This document shows, piece by piece, positions 20,361-30,205 of a stretch of DNA of 64,000 bases (the stretch's first letter is position 1; each line of letters starts with the position of its first letter). The notes beneath the pieces are model-generated. The model was not told the DNA's origin and did no database searches. It saw only the letters and a program-made list of their open reading frames with translations. This DNA comes from Thermoanaerobacter pseudethanolicus ATCC 33223. GTDB taxonomy: Bacteria; Bacillota; Thermoanaerobacteria; Thermoanaerobacterales; Thermoanaerobacteraceae. The stretch is from contig NC_010321.1 of the NCBI RefSeq assembly GCF_000019085.1, positions 1,308,501 to 1,372,500 on the forward strand, read 5' to 3'. Made by a program: the position numbers and the translations under genes.

Positions 20361-21356
20361 TTACTTGCTCCATCTTATAACACTTGATGCCCAAGTCAAA
20401 CCTGCACCAAAAGCGACAGTTAGTATGACATCGCCTTTTTTTATCAGTCCTTTTCTATAGGCTTCATCTAAAGCTATAGCAACAGAGGCTGCAGAAGTAT
20501 TCCCGTATTTATCAAGGTTTATATAAACTTTATCATTGCTAAGTTTTAACCTCTTCCTAGCCGCTTCAATTATTCTTGTGTTTGCTTGGTGAGGTATAAG
20601 CATATCTATGTCTTCTGGTTTTAAACAACATCTGTTTAAAGCCTCAATAGTAGCACTATCCATTACTTTTACTGCAAACTTAAATACTTCTTGCCCTTCC
20701 ATAAAAATAGTATGTAAATTCTTTTTTACAGTCTCTTCGCTGGCCGGCATTCTAGAACCACCTGCTGGCATGTACAAGTGTTTCCCGCCAGTTCCATCAG
20801 CTCCTAAATAAGAACTCAATATTCCATATCCGCTTTCAACTCTTCCCACAACTACTGCCCCTGCTCCATCTCCAAAGAGAACACAAGTGTTTCTATCCTT
20901 CCAGTTTATTATTTTAGACAAAGTTTCTGCTCCAATAACCAATATTTTGTTATACATACCAGTCTCTACAAATTGCTGAGCGATAGCAAGTCCATATATA
21001 AAGCCTGAACATCCGACGGAGATATCAAAAGCAGCAGCGTTGGCTGCACCTAAATTAGCTTGAACTATGCAAGCAGTAGATGGGAAATTCATATCAGGTG
21101 TAACAGTTGCGACAATGATCATGTCAATTTCTGAAGGGTCAACTTTAGCATCTTCCAAAGCCTTCTTTGCGGCTTCAGTAGCCAAGTCAGAAGTAGCTTG
21201 TGAAGGATCTGCAATGCGCCTTTCTTTAATTCCTGTCCTTGTAGTAATCCATTCATCAGAAGTATCCACCATTTTTTCTAAATCAAAATTAGTAAGAACT
21301 TTTTCGGGAACATAACTTCCTGTACCTAAAATTCCTGCAGCAATCTTTTCACACAC
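20361..21356 (-). CDS. fabH: 3-oxoacyl-[acyl-carrier-protein] synthase III
   Basis: FabH starts fatty-acid synthesis by condensing acyl-CoA with malonyl-ACP. The 331-residue protein has the Cys-His-Asn triad at C116 (SVGCSGF), H256 (IPHQANTRI) and N286 (YGNTSAAS). It overlaps plsX by 8 bases, suggesting coupled translation. Substrate preference (straight or branched primer) cannot be read with confidence. Confidence 0.97.
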   Translation of the reverse strand: MCEKIAAGILGTGSYVPEKVLTNFDLEKMVDTSDEWITTRTGIKERRIADPSQATSDLATEAAKKALEDAKVDPSEIDMIIVATVTPDMNFPSTACIVQANLGAANAAAFDISVGCSGFIYGLAIAQQFVETGMYNKILVIGAETLSKIINWKDRNTCVLFGDGAGAVVVGRVESGYGILSSYLGADGTGGKHLYMPAGGSRMPASEETVKKNLHTIFMEGQEVFKFAVKVMDSATIEALNRCCLKPEDIDMLIPHQANTRIIEAARKRLKLSNDKVYINLDKYGNTSAASVAIALDEAYRKGLIKKGDVILTVAFGAGLTWASSVIRWSK

Positions 21357-22356
21357 TTAACTCATCTCCCATTGACTCAATTTCTTCTTTTATGTGATTT
21401 AAGACATCATTATCTACAAAATTTTTAGCTTGTTTTATCGCATTAAAAATAGCTTTTGCTTTTGAGTTGCCATGGGCTTTTATGACTGGCTTTTTAATTC
21501 CTAAAAGAGGGGCTCCTCCGTATTCAGTGTAATCCATTTTTTTAGTTATTCTTTTTAATCCACCCATTATCAAAAGAGCACCCAGTTTAGTAAAAATATT
21601 TCGGGTCAACTCTTCCTTTAAAAGTTGAGAAATCACAGAAGCAATTCCTTCCATAGACTTTAGTATCGCATTTCCCACAAATCCATCGCAGACTACAACT
21701 TCACAGACGCCGTAAGGGATATCTCTTCCTTCCACATTCCCAATAAAATTTAGTTTTGATTTTTTAAGTTCTTCAAAAGCCTTTTTTACTACTTCATTTC
21801 CTTTTTCCTCTTCTGCTCCTATATTAAAAAGCCCTACTCTTGGTCTTTCTATCTCAAACATTTTTTGAGCATAGACATGTCCCATGACAGCAAATTGCAC
21901 CAAATTTTGAGCATCACAATTAGTATTAGAACCTGCATCTAATAACACGGTAGCCCCATTTAAAGTAGGAAGTATTGGAGCCAAAGCTGGTCTGTCAATT
22001 CCCTTAATGCGCCCTAAAGTAAGCAATGCTCCTGCCATTAGAGCTCCTGTATTGCCAGCTGACAAAAAAGCATCCACTTCTTCCTTTTTAAGAAGTTCTA
22101 AACCTACTATCATTGAAGAATCTTTTTTCTTTCTAACAGCCGTAACAGGTGCTTCATCATTTTCAATAACTTCTGAAGCATAAACAAGCTTAAGCCTTTT
22201 CTCCTTTCTTTGGAGGCCGCGTAAAACTTCTTCTTTCCCAATAAGGACAATTTCTATATCTTGAAAATGCTTTAGTGCCTCTAAGCTGCCTTTAATTATC
22301 TCCTCTGGAGCATGGTCACCACCCATAGCATCAATTGCTAACCTCAACAGTGTCAC
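21349..22356 (-). CDS. plsX: Phosphate acyltransferase PlsX
   Basis: PlsX converts acyl-ACP and phosphate to acyl-phosphate, the donor for PlsY in phosphatidic acid synthesis. The 335-residue protein starts at GTG 22356 inside the fapR 3' end (26-base overlap) and shows [12 protein letters not shown], the [18 protein letters not shown] segment and [15 protein letters not shown]. The fapR-plsX-fab order is the standard FapR regulon arrangement. plsY is not in the window. Confidence 0.97.
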   Translation of the reverse strand: MTLLRLAIDAMGGDHAPEEIIKGSLEALKHFQDIEIVLIGKEEVLRGLQRKEKRLKLVYASEVIENDEAPVTAVRKKKDSSMIVGLELLKKEEVDAFLSAGNTGALMAGALLTLGRIKGIDRPALAPILPTLNGATVLLDAGSNTNCDAQNLVQFAVMGHVYAQKMFEIERPRVGLFNIGAEEEKGNEVVKKAFEELKKSKLNFIGNVEGRDIPYGVCEVVVCDGFVGNAILKSMEGIASVISQLLKEELTRNIFTKLGALLIMGGLKRITKKMDYTEYGGAPLLGIKKPVIKAHGNSKAKAIFNAIKQAKNFVDNDVLNHIKEEIESMGDELSV

Positions 22357-22933
22357 TCCTTTTTTTTAGAAAATCCTCATCAATGGCCACTAAAATGAAC
22401 TTTCCTCTGAATACTTCCTTATCCTTAACTTTTATCTTAACCCAAACAAAATACTTGTTTCCTCTTTGACGTATCACTTCGGCTTTCGCGACAAGTCTAT
22501 CTCCTACTTTAACAGGAAACTTGTACTTTATGTTTGCAACTCCAATTAAAGCAGCAGAGGCATCAATAACAGACATAGCTAAAGACTCAGCCTGAGAATA
22601 AATGTATTGCCCTTTCACAATTTTTGTCTTGACAAAAACCATATCCTCTGTAGGCTCAAAAATCGAAATACCCCTTTTACCTAATTCTAAGTCTATTAAT
22701 TCTCCAACTACTTCAGTGCCTGTAATAGTTCTCACTTTTTGATAATTTTCTTCTGCAACACTTTTTATACGCTCTCTAACTTCAGGGATTCCTAATTCCA
22801 TCCTGTCAAGTCTTATAGTTTGTACACTTACTCCAAACATTTCTGCTAACTCGTCATCAGTATAAAAGGGGTTAGTATTTATTTTTTCTTTTAAAAGTCT
22901 TTGCCTTTCTACTTTACTCATTCGCACAGCCAT
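22331..22933 (-). CDS. fapR: Fatty-acid and phospholipid synthesis repressor FapR
   Basis: FapR represses fab and pls genes until malonyl-CoA releases it. The 200-residue protein has an N-terminal helix-turn-helix (about 27-60, [19 protein letters not shown]) and a hot-dog effector domain (about 90-185), including [25 protein letters not shown] in its first part. A GGAG site precedes the ATG. It is the first gene of the operon, so autoregulation through the site over its own promoter is likely. Confidence 0.95.
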   Translation of the reverse strand: MAVRMSKVERQRLLKEKINTNPFYTDDELAEMFGVSVQTIRLDRMELGIPEVRERIKSVAEENYQKVRTITGTEVVGELIDLELGKRGISIFEPTEDMVFVKTKIVKGQYIYSQAESLAMSVIDASAALIGVANIKYKFPVKVGDRLVAKAEVIRQRGNKYFVWVKIKVKDKEVFRGKFILVAIDEDFLKKRSDTVEVSN

Positions 22934-22950
22934 ATTACCAGCTCCAGATA

Positions 22951-23005
22951 TTAGTTGTTTTTATGACCTACCCAAAATTATAAATTATTTTTTTTGTAAA
23001 ATCAA
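22951..23005 (-). promoter_or_regulatory. fapR operon promoter with candidate FapR operator
   Basis: On the minus strand TTGATT (23005-23000) and a perfect TATAAT (22982-22977) are spaced by 17 bases. Just downstream, around the expected start, 22951-22970 read in plus orientation begins TTAGTTG and ends GACCTA, which recalls split halves of the Bacillus FapR core TTAGTACCTA. The promoter is well supported; the operator is a weak pattern match. Confidence 0.6.
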
Positions 23006-23007
23006 CT

Positions 23008-23049
23008 AAAAAAAGTAGTAATAGGTCTTTTCCTATTACTACTTTTTTT
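23008..23049 (-). terminator. Strong terminator between rpmF and fapR
   Basis: AGTAGTAATAGG (23014-23025) and its exact complement (23032-23043) form a 12-bp stem with a 6-base loop, flanked by A and T runs on both sides. On the minus strand it ends the yceD-rpmF unit just before the fapR promoter. Confidence 0.92.
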
Positions 23050-23054
23050 GACTC

Positions 23055-23237
23055 TTACTCTTCTACTTTTATTACCTCTCTATCTTTGTAATAGCCGCAG
23101 TTTGGACATACTCTATGAGGTAGTTTAGGCTCATGACATCTTGGACACAAAACGTAAGCCGGTGCAGCTATTTTATAACTATTATTCCTTCTGGTATCTC
23201 TTCTAGCCTTTGATGTCCTCCTCTTTGGAACTGGCAT
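23055..23237 (-). CDS. rpmF: 50S ribosomal protein L32
   Basis: L32 is a small zinc-type 50S protein. The 60-residue product starts MPVPKRRTSKARRDTRR and has two CxxC pairs, CPRC at about 32-35 and CPNC at about 45-48, so it is the zinc-binding form. It follows the DUF177 gene by 17 bases, a pairing conserved in most bacteria, and is closed by the terminator at 23008-23049. Confidence 0.97.
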   Translation of the reverse strand: MPVPKRRTSKARRDTRRNNSYKIAAPAYVLCPRCHEPKLPHRVCPNCGYYKDREVIKVEE

Positions 23238-23254
23238 CTTAACACCTCCTACAT

Positions 23255-23740
23255 CTATTGCAGTAGTTTAGAAAGGACGGTAAGCCGCGGATCAATATCT
23301 TCCCGCTTGCAGCTACAGGTTTGATGGTTTAAATTAGTACCGCAAACAGGACACAAGCCTTTGCAATCTTCTTTGCACAAAAATTTCATTGGCAATGACA
23401 ATATCACAAAATGAACTACAAAAGTAGTTAAATCAAAATTTTCGTAAAAACTATCATCTACTTCTTCGTCTACTGACTCCTCTACATATTCCCGTAATTT
23501 AAGGTCTAAATTATAAATAAACTCATCCAAACATCTGTCGCAGACAGCATTTATACTACCTGTAATATCAAGTTCTGCCAAAAGCCCTTCTTTTTGCGCG
23601 GTAATAGTACCTTTTACATGTAGAGGAGTTACAATTTTGTATTCTTCCCCTTTAAATTCAATGTTCTCTATGTCCTCTACATAGTCTATATTTATGCTGC
23701 GGCCAAGCTGTCCTTTGATTTTTAATAGATCGATTTTCAT
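23255..23740 (-). CDS. yceD: YceD/DUF177 family protein, 23S rRNA accumulation factor
   Basis: The DUF177 family is encoded upstream of rpmF; E. coli YceD and plant homologues are needed for 23S rRNA accumulation. The 161-residue protein has a central CDRCLDEF motif and a C-terminal four-cysteine cluster (CKEDCKGLCPVCG, then CSC), which suggests metal binding. Both are common in Firmicute members. The start at 23740 lies about 30 bases after the predicted transcription start. The molecular role is still inferred from homologues. Confidence 0.9.
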   Translation of the reverse strand: MKIDLLKIKGQLGRSINIDYVEDIENIEFKGEEYKIVTPLHVKGTITAQKEGLLAELDITGSINAVCDRCLDEFIYNLDLKLREYVEESVDEEVDDSFYENFDLTTFVVHFVILSLPMKFLCKEDCKGLCPVCGTNLNHQTCSCKREDIDPRLTVLSKLLQ

Positions 23741-23776
23741 TTTTCTTCACACACCTTAAAATAATTGACATCACCT

Positions 23777-23805
23777 ATTATACTAACCCCACAACCCGTT
23801 GTCAA
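23777..23805 (-). promoter_or_regulatory. Perfect consensus promoter of yceD-rpmF
   Basis: The minus strand carries TTGACA (23805-23800), 17 bases, then TATAAT (23782-23777): an exact sigma-A consensus with ideal spacing. The predicted start near 23770 is 30 bases upstream of the yceD ATG. Confidence 0.92.
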
Positions 23806-23811
23806 GATTAT

Positions 23812-25017
23812 CTACTTTAAACCTTTTACCAATTTTTCAGTATCTTTAGCAATCATATATTCTTCATTTGTAGGAATAACCATAACTTTAACTTTTGAAT
23901 CTTCTGTAGATATAATTTCCTCTTTTCCTCTTACCTTATTCTTCTCTTTGTCCAGTTTAAAGCCTAAAAACTCTAGATCCTCTAAAATAAACTCTCTCAT
24001 TTCTGGTCCATTTTCTCCAACTCCAGCAGTAAACACAATTACATCAACCCCACCCATAGCAGCTGTATAAGAACCTATTGTCTTTTTCACCCTATAAGCG
24101 AAAACTTTTAATGCCAACATAGCCCTTTTATGCCCTTCTTTAAAAGCTGCATTTTCTATATCTCTAAAGTCATTACTTATTCCTGAAATTCCGTATACAC
24201 CTGATTTCTTATTAAGTATATCTATAACCTGTTCTGCAGTCAATCCTTCTTTTTCCATTAAGAAAGTTATAATTGAAGGATCAACATTTCCGGACCTTGT
24301 ACCCATAGCCAGCCCTTCTAATGGAGTAAATCCCATACTTGTATCTATCGACTTACCGCCTTTAACCGCAGCAATACTAGACCCATTCCCTAAATGGCAA
24401 GTAATAATTTTTAACTCTTCAATAGGCCTCTTTAATATTTCAGCAGCTCTTAAAGATACATATTTATGAGAAGTCCCATGGAATCCATATCTTCTTATTC
24501 TATATTTTTCGTAGTATTCATAAGGAATGGGATAAATATACGCATAATCTGGCATTGTTTGATGGAAAGCCGTATCAAAAACTGCTACCATTGGCACCCC
24601 TGGCATTATCTGCCGACAAGCTTTTATTCCCTCAATATTAGCAGGATTGTGCAAAGGTGCAAGGTCAATACATGCTTCTAATTTTTTGATTACCTCATCG
24701 TCAATCAATACGGAATCAGTAAAAAACTCTCCCCCGTGCACAACTCTATGTCCTACTGCATCTATTTCTTTCATATCTTTTAATATTCCGATTTCTTTAT
24801 CTACTAAAGCCTCTAAAACAATTTGTATAGCTTCTTTATGATTTTTCATATCTTTTTGTATTTTTATTTTATCTTTGCCCTCTACTTGATGAGTTAAAAG
24901 AGAATCATTGATACCTATCCTTTCCGCCAATCCTTTCGCTAGCACTTTCCCATTATCCATATCTAACAATTGATACTTTAATGACGAGCTTCCACAGTTC
25001 ATGACTAAAATTTTCAT
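23812..25017 (-). CDS. ackA: Acetate kinase
   Basis: Acetate kinase makes ATP and acetate from acetyl-phosphate, the energy-yielding end of acetate fermentation. ATG 25017 ([17 protein letters not shown]) is preceded by GAGGAGG and gives 401 residues; the frame open to 25065 is an artefact. The ASKHA fold motifs are clear: NCGSSSLK near the start, [23 protein letters not shown] and HLGNGSS. It directly follows pta by 19 bases. Confidence 0.98.
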   Translation of the reverse strand: MKILVMNCGSSSLKYQLLDMDNGKVLAKGLAERIGINDSLLTHQVEGKDKIKIQKDMKNHKEAIQIVLEALVDKEIGILKDMKEIDAVGHRVVHGGEFFTDSVLIDDEVIKKLEACIDLAPLHNPANIEGIKACRQIMPGVPMVAVFDTAFHQTMPDYAYIYPIPYEYYEKYRIRRYGFHGTSHKYVSLRAAEILKRPIEELKIITCHLGNGSSIAAVKGGKSIDTSMGFTPLEGLAMGTRSGNVDPSIITFLMEKEGLTAEQVIDILNKKSGVYGISGISNDFRDIENAAFKEGHKRAMLALKVFAYRVKKTIGSYTAAMGGVDVIVFTAGVGENGPEMREFILEDLEFLGFKLDKEKNKVRGKEEIISTEDSKVKVMVIPTNEEYMIAKDTEKLVKGLK

Positions 25018-25036
25018 AATCGCTGCCTCCTCAAAG

Positions 25037-26035
25037 TTATTTTTGCACCCCTTGAGCTTGTACACAAGTTATTGCTATAACATTAACAATATCTTCTACA
25101 CTACAACCTCTTGACAAGTCATTGATAGGTTTTGCAAGACCTTGAGAAATTGGTCCGATAGCATTAGCTTTAGCAAGTCTTTGCACTAGCTTATATCCAA
25201 TGTTTCCCGCTTGCAAATCTGGGAAAATAAGCACATTTGCATTCCCCGCTACAGGACTTCCTGGAGCCTTTAACTCTCCTACTTCTTTGACAATCGCAGC
25301 ATCTAATTGAAGCTCACCATCAATTAGCAAATCAGGCGCCAATTCTTTTGCGATTTTAGTCGCATTTTTCACCTTATCTACTAATTCATGGTTTGCACTT
25401 CCTTTAGTAGAAAATGACAGCATAGCAATTCTAGGCTCAATTCCAGCAAGGACTTTTGCAGTATGGGCAGAAGCAATGGCAATTGCTGCTAATTCCTCTT
25501 CATTAGGATTAGGATTTATTGCACAATCAGCAAAAATAAATACTCCATCGCTTCCATAAGTACAATTAGGTACTTCCATTATAAAGGCGCTGGATACTAC
25601 TTTGACACCTGCAGCAGTTTTTACAATTTGAAAAGCCGGTCTGAAAACATCAGCAGTAGCGTGAATCGCCCCAGATACCATACCATCAACATCGTCTAAT
25701 TTGACCATCATGCACCCATAGTACATAGGGTCTTTCATAATTTGATATGCCTGTTCTTCTGTAACTCCTTTGGTTTTTCTCAAATTATAATATTCTTCAG
25801 CATATTTTTGTAAAAGAGGCGACTTTTCAGGGTCTATAATTTCTGCTTTCGAGATATCCAATCCCTTTGCTTTTTCTTTTATTTCTTCTTCCTTCCCTAA
25901 TAAAACTACATCAGCAATACCTTCTTTAATAACCTTTTCAGCAGCTTTTAAAGTTCGAGCTTCACTTCCCTCAGGAAGCACAATCCTTTTTTTATTAGCT
26001 TTAGCCTTTTGTATGATACTATCCATTACTGCCAT
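25037..26035 (-). CDS. pta: Phosphate acetyltransferase
   Basis: Pta converts acetyl-CoA and phosphate to acetyl-phosphate. The 332-residue protein is the short, single-domain form. Visible segments include [16 protein letters not shown] near the N-terminus, [16 protein letters not shown], and [17 protein letters not shown] precedes the ATG by about 7 bases. pta-ackA forms one operon; no clear promoter was recognised in the 130 bases upstream, shared with tmcAL. Confidence 0.97.
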   Translation of the reverse strand: MAVMDSIIQKAKANKKRIVLPEGSEARTLKAAEKVIKEGIADVVLLGKEEEIKEKAKGLDISKAEIIDPEKSPLLQKYAEEYYNLRKTKGVTEEQAYQIMKDPMYYGCMMVKLDDVDGMVSGAIHATADVFRPAFQIVKTAAGVKVVSSAFIMEVPNCTYGSDGVFIFADCAINPNPNEEELAAIAIASAHTAKVLAGIEPRIAMLSFSTKGSANHELVDKVKNATKIAKELAPDLLIDGELQLDAAIVKEVGELKAPGSPVAGNANVLIFPDLQAGNIGYKLVQRLAKANAIGPISQGLAKPINDLSRGCSVEDIVNVIAITCVQAQGVQK

Positions 26036-26094
26036 TTAAAATCTCCCTTCCTTTTTTAATTTTATCACTATAATATTGTATACACGATGTCCCT

Positions 26095-26123
26095 TTTACA
26101 TTTTATCATATTTTATGTAAAAT
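26095..26123 (+). promoter_or_regulatory. Promoter of tmcAL
   Basis: TTTACA (26095-26100) and TAAAAT (26118-26123) are spaced by 17 bases on the plus strand. The same bases form an inverted repeat, TTTTACAT and ATGTAAAA with 13 bases between, which could be a regulator site or a chance result of AT-rich promoter boxes. Confidence 0.65.
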
Positions 26124-26167
26124 AATAAGTATATCTTAAAAAATTTTTTGAAAGGGTAAGAAGTTGT

Positions 26168-27373
26168 ATGGGAATTTTAGGAATTATTGTCGAATATAAT
26201 CCTTTTCACAATGGCCACCTTTACCATCTGCAAACTTCAAAAGAATTAACCAAATGCGATTATACTATAGCAGTAATGAGTGGAAACTTCGTGCAAAGAG
26301 GAGAACCAGCAATTGTAGACAAATGGAAACGAACTCAAATGGCATTAAAAGCCGGTATAGATTTGGTAATCGAGTTACCAGTAGTTTATGCTACCTCTAC
26401 AGCTGAAAATTTCGCTTATGGAGCGGTGAAACTATTAGACTCTTTAAAAATAGTAGATTGTTTTTCCTTTGGGAGTGAAAAAGGCGATTTAAACGAACTC
26501 ACAAAAATTGCTGAAATACTTTTAGAAGAGCCAATTTATTATAGAAAAGCATTAAAAGAATATTTAAAAAGCGGCATAACCTTTGCAAAAGCACGGGAAT
26601 TAGCATTACAAAAAGTTATAAATAATAATGAAATAGAAAAGATTTTACAAACATCCAATAACATATTGGCAATAGAATACCTTAAATCTTTAAAGAAAAT
26701 AGGTAGTTCTATTACACCTTTTACTATAAAGAGAAAAGGCTCTTTGTACACCTCTTTAGAGCTAAAAGGAGAATTTGCCAGTGCCTCTTCTATAAGAAAG
26801 CATATTTTTGAAAAGGGACTAGAAGGCTTAGAAAAATATATCCCGGACTTTACAAAAGAAATTTTGCAAAGTTCTTTTGAAAAAAAACAAGGTCCCGTAT
26901 CTTTAGAGGAATTTTCTAATATTTTAATTTATCTGTTGAGAAATCACATTCCTCTCAATCACATATTTGATGTCTCTGAAGGCTTAGAAAATAAAATTTA
27001 CAAAGCTTCTTATAAAACTAATAATGTTGAGGAACTTATGAAACTTGTAAAATCAAAGCGATACACCGAAAGCAGAATAAGACATATACTCATTCATCTA
27101 TTACTTAATATAGATAAACAAATTTTTAAAGAATTTGATGGCCCTAATTATATAAGGGTTTTGGGTTTTAATGAAAAGGGCAAAGAAATGCTAAGAGAAA
27201 TAAAGAAAAAATCTCCCCTCCCTATAATCACAAAAGTATCTCAGTATAAAGAAAAACTATCTAACACTAAAATGTTCGAAAAAGATTTATTTGCTACTGA
27301 TGTCTATACTTTAGCTTATAAAAACTCCTCTATCGCCGGCTTAGATTTTATACATCCTTTAATAAAACTTTAA
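26168..27373 (+). CDS. tmcAL: tRNA(Met) cytidine acetate ligase TmcAL
   Basis: TmcAL acetylates the wobble C34 of elongator tRNA-Met using acetate and ATP via acetyl-AMP. The 401-residue protein has the nucleotidyltransferase motif EYNPFHNGHLYHL (9-21) with the HxGH-type pair H14/H17, then MSGNFVQRGEPAI and FGSEKGD. It matches B. subtilis YlbM. It is divergent from pta-ackA and upstream of ylbJ, as part of a ylb cluster (ylbM, ylbJ, coaD/ylbI, rsmD/ylbH) that is shared with Bacillus. Confidence 0.93.
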   Translation: MGILGIIVEYNPFHNGHLYHLQTSKELTKCDYTIAVMSGNFVQRGEPAIVDKWKRTQMALKAGIDLVIELPVVYATSTAENFAYGAVKLLDSLKIVDCFSFGSEKGDLNELTKIAEILLEEPIYYRKALKEYLKSGITFAKARELALQKVINNNEIEKILQTSNNILAIEYLKSLKKIGSSITPFTIKRKGSLYTSLELKGEFASASSIRKHIFEKGLEGLEKYIPDFTKEILQSSFEKKQGPVSLEEFSNILIYLLRNHIPLNHIFDVSEGLENKIYKASYKTNNVEELMKLVKSKRYTESRIRHILIHLLLNIDKQIFKEFDGPNYIRVLGFNEKGKEMLREIKKKSPLPIITKVSQYKEKLSNTKMFEKDLFATDVYTLAYKNSSIAGLDFIHPLIKL

Positions 27374-27375
27374 AC

Positions 27376-27441
27376 TCCCCACCATTCATTTTTAAAGGAC
27401 TTTTTAAATAATATAGTAATGACATCAAAACAAGGTGGGGA
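27376..27441 (+). promoter_or_regulatory. Inverted repeat that could mask the ylbJ ribosome site
   Basis: TCCCCACC (27376-27383) is exactly complementary to GGTGGGGA (27434-27441), which is the ribosome-binding stretch 7 bases before the ylbJ TTG. In an mRNA reading through from tmcAL the pairing would sequester the site; a transcript starting between the arms would escape. The structure is seen; the function is inferred. Confidence 0.45.
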
Positions 27442-27447
27442 TAAATC

Positions 27448-28629
27448 TTGAAAAACACCTTTTTAAATATTTTTATTTCTTTTTTAATTTTAATGGTACT
27501 ATCTTTAATACTTTTCCCTAAAGAAGCATTAGAAGCCGCCAAAGGCGGTATAAACCTTTGGCTTTTTACTATTACTCCTTCTCTACTTCCTTTTTTCATA
27601 GGTTCAGAGCTTCTTTTACAATTAGGAGTAGTACATTTTTTAGGCACTTTTTTAGAACCTATAATGAGGCCCTTATTTAACGTGCCGGGAAGTGGCTCTT
27701 TTGCGATGGCAATCGGATACACTTCCGGCTATCCCGTGGGGGCTCAAGTAATATCAAGACTTTGGGAAGAAAATTTATGCACAACAGAAGAAGCAGAAAG
27801 ACTCATGTCCTTTTGCAACAATTCAGGCCCCCTTTTCATGTTGGGAGCCGTCGCAATTGGCATGTTCGGTAGTCCAAAATCCGGATACATAATCATGGCT
27901 TCTAATTACTTAGCAGCTATAACCACTGGACTTCTCTTTCGTCTCTACAAGAAAAATTCTTATAAAAAACCTCCTTCAATAAAAAACCTTTTAAATGCCG
28001 CCATCAAAAAAATGTATTATACAAGAGAGCAGAACAAAAAAAGTTTAAGCACTATACTGTCAGAAGCTGTCTTTAAATCAACAAATACTATTATCATAAT
28101 AGGAGGGTATGTTATACTTTTTTCGGTTGTAATAGAACTTTTAAAACTGTATAAAATTTTGGATTTTCTTTCTTACTTTATATCTCCTATATTCTTATTA
28201 TTAGGTTTTGACAAAAGTCTAATACCTGCTTTTTTAAGTGGCCTCTTAGAAATAACAGTAGGTTCAAACTTAATAAGCCAAGTTTCTGCACCTTTAGAAC
28301 AAAAAGTAGTATTAGTAAGCGCTATAATAGCATGGGGCGGAATATCGATACATGGACAAGTGTTAGGAGTAATAGCAAAAACAAAAATAAAATATTTTCC
28401 TTATTTCATTGCAAAAACAATCCAATTTTTTCTTGCGGCTTTATACTCCCATTGGTTACTCTCTGTAATAAAAATTCAAGAAGAAAATGCAATTTCTCAC
28501 GTTTTCAACCCATATACTTACAAAAATTCCTGGGACCTATTTCAATTTTCTTCAATAATTTTTATAATTGTCACTTTAACTATCCTATTTTTTGCAATAG
28601 CCATAAAACAATATCTACAACAACATTAA
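27448..28629 (+). CDS. ylbJ: YlbJ family sporulation integral membrane protein
   Basis: YlbJ is a polytopic membrane protein required for heat-resistant spores in Bacillus, where it is under mother-cell control. The 393-residue protein starts at TTG 27448 behind GGTGGGG and has about eight to ten hydrophobic segments. Family segments include GGINLWLFTITPSLLPFF, GYTSGYPVGAQ and CNNSGPLFMLG, resembling nucleoside-recognition (gate) domains. It ends directly against the convergent coiled-coil gene. A transported substrate is not known. Confidence 0.9.
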   Translation: MKNTFLNIFISFLILMVLSLILFPKEALEAAKGGINLWLFTITPSLLPFFIGSELLLQLGVVHFLGTFLEPIMRPLFNVPGSGSFAMAIGYTSGYPVGAQVISRLWEENLCTTEEAERLMSFCNNSGPLFMLGAVAIGMFGSPKSGYIIMASNYLAAITTGLLFRLYKKNSYKKPPSIKNLLNAAIKKMYYTREQNKKSLSTILSEAVFKSTNTIIIIGGYVILFSVVIELLKLYKILDFLSYFISPIFLLLGFDKSLIPAFLSGLLEITVGSNLISQVSAPLEQKVVLVSAIIAWGGISIHGQVLGVIAKTKIKYFPYFIAKTIQFFLAALYSHWLLSVIKIQEENAISHVFNPYTYKNSWDLFQFSSIIFIIVTLTILFFAIAIKQYLQQH

Positions 28630-29094
28630 TTACTTGTTGCCTTTTAATTCTTCTCTATTTCTTTTAATAGTTTCTAATATTTCAGACACTTGTGACTCAA
28701 TTTTAGCAAGTAATTCATCAGCATATTCTCTACTTCCTAACCTTATTTCCTTTGCATTAGCTTGGGCAGTAGAAATTATTTCTGCTGCCGTCTTTTCCGC
28801 CTTTTTAACTATCTCACTTTCACTCACCATTTCCTTAATCTTTTGTTCAGCTTCTTTTATTATCATTTCTGCTTCCTGTTGTGCCTCTAAAAGAATTCTT
28901 TGCCTTTCTTGTTTGATCCATTCCGCCCTTTTAAATTCATCTGGCAATTTTATTCGGATTTGTCTTATTAAGTCCAAAACTTCTTCTTTGTTTATCAAAA
29001 CTTTGTTAGAAAGAGGAATAGAAGAACTGTTTTCTATAATGTCTTCTAATTCTTCTAAAAGATTAAGAACTTCTAAACCATCAAAATTTGACAA
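28630..29094 (-). CDS. Coiled-coil protein of unknown function downstream of coaD
   Basis: The 154-residue product starts at TTG 29094 behind GGGGGG. It has no membrane segment. Residues about 50-150 are an almost continuous charged helix, with EAQQEAEMIIKEAEQKIKEM and a later AAEIISTAQANAKEI repeat, similar in style to ATP synthase b-subunit or DivIVA-type stalks. Such genes near coaD in Clostridia are often labelled 'ATPase' without support. It lies 18 bases after coaD in the rsmD-coaD operon. Function unknown. Confidence 0.75.
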   Translation of the reverse strand: MSNFDGLEVLNLLEELEDIIENSSSIPLSNKVLINKEEVLDLIRQIRIKLPDEFKRAEWIKQERQRILLEAQQEAEMIIKEAEQKIKEMVSESEIVKKAEKTAAEIISTAQANAKEIRLGSREYADELLAKIESQVSEILETIKRNREELKGNK

Positions 29095-29112
29095 AAATAA
29101 ACCCCCCTTTAA

Positions 29113-29592
29113 TTATCTTGAAAATTTTTCCATTAATTTTTGAGCCACAATATCCGGCACAAACTCAGAAAGACAACCGCCAAACTGAGCAATTTCTTTT
29201 ACCACACTGGAACTTAGATATCCATACTTTGCATTAGTCATTAAAAAAATCGTCTCAAGAGAAGGATTTAATTTTTTGTTGATCAGTGCCATTTGAAACT
29301 CATATTCAAAGTCAGATACCATTCTTAAGCCTTTTATTATAGCATTAGCTTTGACTTTTTTAGCATAATCTACTAATAAACCATCAAAATAATCAATCTC
29401 TACATTAGAAATATCATAAGTTACCGCTTTTAAAAGCTCTACCCTTTCTTCCACCGAAAATAAGGGCTTTTTCGAGGGATTTAAAAGCACAGCTACAATC
29501 AGCTTATCAAACAGATTTGCTCCTCTTTCTATAATATCAATGTGTCCATAGGTAACTGGATCAAAACTCCCTGGATAAATTGCAGTTTTCAT
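29113..29592 (-). CDS. coaD: Phosphopantetheine adenylyltransferase
   Basis: CoaD makes dephospho-CoA from 4'-phosphopantetheine and ATP. The 159-residue protein has the nucleotidyltransferase motif [16 protein letters not shown] (T/H-x-G-H), [18 protein letters not shown] and [13 protein letters not shown]. It overlaps the rsmD stop by 4 bases. The length is normal, and the rsmD-coaD order is conserved in Firmicutes. Confidence 0.97.
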   Translation of the reverse strand: MKTAIYPGSFDPVTYGHIDIIERGANLFDKLIVAVLLNPSKKPLFSVEERVELLKAVTYDISNVEIDYFDGLLVDYAKKVKANAIIKGLRMVSDFEYEFQMALINKKLNPSLETIFLMTNAKYGYLSSSVVKEIAQFGGCLSEFVPDIVAQKLMEKFSR

Positions 29593-30149
29593 ATTTCCTC
29601 CTTATAAAATGATAATATTGTCTCCCCATATTTATTTTCTCTTATCTTTACTAAATTTCCATACATTTCTCTTACTTTATCATTTTTATGGTGTTCTGCT
29701 ATTACAATGCCATCTTCCTTTAAAACTTTAGCCTCTCCAAGCTTTATAAGAGTTTTGTCAACAAGGTTTTGATAATAAGGGGGATCTAAAAATATTATAT
29801 CAAACTTTGTATTATTTTTGTCTAACATTTCGATAACTTTTAAAACATCTCGATGAAGTATTTTAGCAAAAGGTACTAAATTTAATTCAGTTACATTCTC
29901 CCTTATGCATTTTATGCTTTTTAAACTTTTATCTACAAAATAGCAAAACTGGGCCCCTCTGCTTAATGCCTCGATGCCTATATTTCCTGTACCCGCAAAT
30001 AAATCCAAAAAAATACTTCCTTCTATTTTGTTCATCAATATATTAAACAGGGATTCTTTAACTCTATCGGCAGTTGGACGCACTTCATTGCCTTCTAAAG
30101 ATTTTACCTTTCTTCCCTTTAACTTACCTGCTATCACTCTCAAAGACAT
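29589..30149 (-). CDS. rsmD: 16S rRNA (guanine(966)-N2)-methyltransferase
   Basis: RsmD methylates G966 of 16S rRNA. The Rossmann methyltransferase shows [20 protein letters not shown] (SAM site) and the catalytic DPPYY. ATG 30149 gives 186 residues and fits the family N-terminus [15 protein letters not shown]; a GTG at 30158 is the alternative. The promoter at 30169-30198 would leave a very short leader. The upstream region also holds the plus-strand small RNA locus. Confidence 0.93.
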   Translation of the reverse strand: MSLRVIAGKLKGRKVKSLEGNEVRPTADRVKESLFNILMNKIEGSIFLDLFAGTGNIGIEALSRGAQFCYFVDKSLKSIKCIRENVTELNLVPFAKILHRDVLKVIEMLDKNNTKFDIIFLDPPYYQNLVDKTLIKLGEAKVLKEDGIVIAEHHKNDKVREMYGNLVKIRENKYGETILSFYKEEI

Positions 30150-30168
30150 TACCCCCACTTCAACAATT

Positions 30169-30198
30169 ATTTTAGCATATTTTTTAAAAATATCGCAA
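30169..30198 (-). promoter_or_regulatory. Promoter of rsmD-coaD
   Basis: The minus strand reads TTGCGA (30198-30193), 18 bases, TAAAAT (30174-30169), with a TG one base before the -10 box. It is back to back with the plus-strand forespore-type promoter at 30206-30236. Confidence 0.6.
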
Positions 30199-30205
30199 AA
30201 AATAT

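Noticed and set aside
26036..26094. Promoter of pta on minus
   Set aside because: TATTAT and TAAAAT boxes occur, but no acceptable -35 at 16-18 bases was found.
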